Shown: piece by piece, positions 62,342-64,000 of the stretch
Position numbering within the stretch: position 1 is the first letter of the stretch
Layout: the number at the start of each line of letters is the position of its first letter
DNA from: Enterocloster bolteae
GTDB lineage: Bacteria; Bacillota; Clostridia; Lachnospirales; Lachnospiraceae
Direction of reading: 5' to 3'
Length of the DNA stretch: 64,000 nt
Assembly: GCA_021772025.1 (NCBI GenBank)
Contig: JAETNT010000008.1
Location: forward strand, 1 to 64,000
Made by a program: the position numbers and the translations under genes
Notes under the pieces: model-generated
Seen by the model: the letters and a program-made list of their open reading frames with translations, nothing else
Told to the model about the DNA's origin: nothing
Database searches by the model: none

Positions 62342-63505
62342 CTATTTTTCCAATTTAATCTGATTGGAAACGCTTAACACCATTCCCATTTCGGCCATTA
62401 AAAACAATACGGATGTACCTCCGTAGCTGATAAAGGGAAGAGTAATTCCCGTATTGGGAATGGTATTGGTTACAACGGCAATATTTAAGATTACCTGAAT
62501 GGCAATATGTCCCATAACCCCCACCACCAGCATAGCTCCAAACAAATCCGGCGCATTATTGGCAATGACCATAAAACGGTAAATCATAAATAAAAAGACA
62601 AGGATTATGGATACCGCTCCGAAAAGCCCTAATTCTTCGCAGATGACAGAAAAAATCATGTCATTCTCTGCCTCAGGAAGAAACCCCAGCTTCTGGACGC
62701 TCTCCCCCAGCCCTTTTCCCCATAGTCCTCCGGATCCGATGGCATAAAGTCCCTGGAGAACCTGATAACCGGATCCGGTAGCAAAGGCCTCCGGATCCCT
62801 CCATACTAAAATGCGGCTTAAACGGTATCCAATATCCGGATTTTTACTGTAAATAAACTCTACAATAGGGCCGGCAGTAAAGTATGCCGCTAAGACAATT
62901 ACAACGCAGGCCAGAAACGGCGCCTTTTTTTTGCTGGCCACAAAGGCCATGACAAAGCCGATTCCCATGATAATAAGGCCGGAGCTTAAGTTGTTAACCG
63001 CTACTATAGCACCTATGGGAAATGTCCTTATGGCAATCGCCCAGAGCCCTTCCTTTTTGTCCACCCGTTTTCCCATCTTGACAATAATGGCAGCTAAATA
63101 TAAAATCAAGGCAATTTTTACAAATTCTGTGGGCTGAATGGTCATATTTCCCACTCCCAGCCACCGTTTCTGTCCGTTTCTGGTCACACCCACCGTCATA
63201 ACCAGAAACATTAAAATATAAGAAAGTATGTAAGAGAACCGGGCGAACCGGGCAAAAAAGTGATAGTCCATTTTAGAGATGACAATCATCACCGCCAAAC
63301 TGGCCAAAGCAATCAATCCCTGTCTGCGGACAAAATGAAAACTGTCCCCGTCATAGCTCAGCTGAGCCGAATAGGAGCTGGAACTATAAATCATAACCAG
63401 GCCGAATAGTATCAGGAAAATAATGGTAAATACCAGACTATAATCATAAAACCGGCGCACCTTTATTTTTTTCTTTTTCCCCTGATGCTCTTGCCGTTCC
63501 GCCAT
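62342..63505 (-). CDS. FtsW/SpoVE family peptidoglycan glycosyltransferase (SEDS)
   Basis: 387 residues, about ten membrane segments. YSSSSYSAQLSYDGDSFHFVRRQ, RWLGVGNMTIQPTEFVKIALILYLA, FLPEAENDMIFSVICEELGLFG and NTGITLPFISYGGTS are SEDS signatures. It polymerises lipid II at division or spore cortex. FtsW and SpoVE cannot be told apart here. Next to murD; ribosome site GGAGGAAATCGG. Confidence 0.95.
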   Translation of the reverse strand: MAERQEHQGKKKKIKVRRFYDYSLVFTIIFLILFGLVMIYSSSSYSAQLSYDGDSFHFVRRQGLIALASLAVMIVISKMDYHFFARFARFSYILSYILMFLVMTVGVTRNGQKRWLGVGNMTIQPTEFVKIALILYLAAIIVKMGKRVDKKEGLWAIAIRTFPIGAIVAVNNLSSGLIIMGIGFVMAFVASKKKAPFLACVVIVLAAYFTAGPIVEFIYSKNPDIGYRLSRILVWRDPEAFATGSGYQVLQGLYAIGSGGLWGKGLGESVQKLGFLPEAENDMIFSVICEELGLFGAVSIILVFLFMIYRFMVIANNAPDLFGAMLVVGVMGHIAIQVILNIAVVTNTIPNTGITLPFISYGGTSVLFLMAEMGMVLSVSNQIKLEK

Positions 63506-63535
63506 CCGATTTCCTCCATATTGCGATATTGCTGA

Positions 63536-64000
63536 TTATAGGTTCCGCACACATTCTTTAAAGATGCGGCCCCTCTCTTCATAATTCTTAAACATTCCCC
63601 AGCTTGCACATGCCGGGCTCAGAAGTACATTGTCCCCTATATTGGCATAGGACGCACAGACCTGCACTGCCTCGGACATGTCCTCGGCATACATGATCTC
63701 CGTAAATCCATGTGCTTTCGCACACTCTGCTATTTTGTCCCTGGTCTGCCCGATAAGCACCAGGTATTTTACTTTCTCCCCAAAGCTCTCTATCCACTCA
63801 TCATATTCGCTGCCTTTATCATATCCTCCCGCAATTAAAAGGGTAGGGCCGGGCATAGCCTTTACCGCCTGAATTGCCGCATCCGGGTTGGTTCCTTTAG
63901 AATCGTTGTAGTATTTTACACCGGATCGTTCCAGCACAAACTCAATTCGGTGCTCTACCGCCTGAAACCTCCGGATAACCCGGCGAATCGTTTCCAGGGG
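63536..64000 (-). CDS. murD: UDP-N-acetylmuramoylalanine-D-glutamate ligase, C-terminal part
   Basis: The last 154 codons of murD; the frame is open to the window edge. RRFQAVEHRIEFV and GVKYYNDSKGTNPDAAIQAV are the conserved MurD C-terminal blocks, with LLIAGGYDKGSEYDEW and LLSPACASWGMFKNYEERG following. Adds D-glutamate to UDP-MurNAc-L-alanine. The N-terminus lies beyond 64000. A GTG at 63937 is internal, not the start. Confidence 0.95.
   Translation of the reverse strand, partial: PLETIRRVIRRFQAVEHRIEFVLERSGVKYYNDSKGTNPDAAIQAVKAMPGPTLLIAGGYDKGSEYDEWIESFGEKVKYLVLIGQTRDKIAECAKAHGFTEIMYAEDMSEAVQVCASYANIGDNVLLSPACASWGMFKNYEERGRIFKECVRNL

Overview
The window comes from a spore-forming Gram-positive anaerobe of the class Clostridia, most likely a Lachnospiraceae-type gut bacterium. 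This is inferred from the intact sporulation genes (sigE, spoIIGA, sigG, sigK), CodY, DarA, lipobox solute-binding proteins with Thr/Ala/Pro-rich linkers, AGGAGG ribosome sites and mid-range base composition. No rRNA, tRNA or CRISPR array was found. About 59 genes are supported, most on the minus strand.

Layout. 1-112: the 5' end of a group IIC intron sitting just behind a terminator. 166-6359: an oligopeptide ABC operon (oppB-C-D-F plus binding protein). 6588-9567: tsf, rpsB and codY. 9700-16860: a DNA-processing operon (radical SAM/HhH protein, DUF4130-type protein, comM/yifB, dprA, topA) headed by a promoter bracketed by two LexA/DinR boxes. 16888-23242: a large repeat-containing surface protein, a patatin-like lipase, galE, a GNAT acetyltransferase and sigK. 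23656-28000 (+): a sugar ABC importer with its LacI regulator. 28031-31294: a MATE transporter, a second LacI regulator and a histidine phosphatase. 31548-41218: a sugar ABC importer, three Gfo/Idh/MocA oxidoreductases and a YesM/YesN-type two-component system in one direction. 41231-44209: a transposase-like remnant, a GC-rich ThrE-type exporter pair and a MazEF toxin-antitoxin. 44317-47373: rpmF, DUF177, ackA, pduL, darA. 47507-49285: an ArsR-controlled permease plus thioredoxin-like protein. 49377-57011: MATE, sigG, hsp20, and a PTS transporter divergent from a two-component system. 57026-64000: sigE, spoIIGA, ftsZ, ftsQ, murA, ftsW/spoVE and the C-terminal part of murD.

How it fits together. 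Much of the window is nutrient capture (one peptide and two sugar ABC systems, one PTS), each sugar system with its own local regulator. AckA with PduL would turn acyl-CoA into ATP. The two sugar ABC systems lack an ATPase gene and probably share one encoded elsewhere. The spore programme is split: spoIIGA-sigE follow the cell-division genes, while sigG lies about 5 kb away on the other strand, separated by a sugar/heat-shock segment. SigK is encoded without a pro-sequence.

The most interesting system is the apparently SOS-controlled operon at 9700-16860. It joins two conserved but uncharacterised putative DNA-repair proteins to competence/recombination factors and topoisomerase I. Other points of note are the intron-terminator junction, a stretch of serial hairpins before the surface-protein gene, the Asp/Gly repeat module in that protein, and a histidine kinase without an extracellular sensor domain divergent from a PTS gene.
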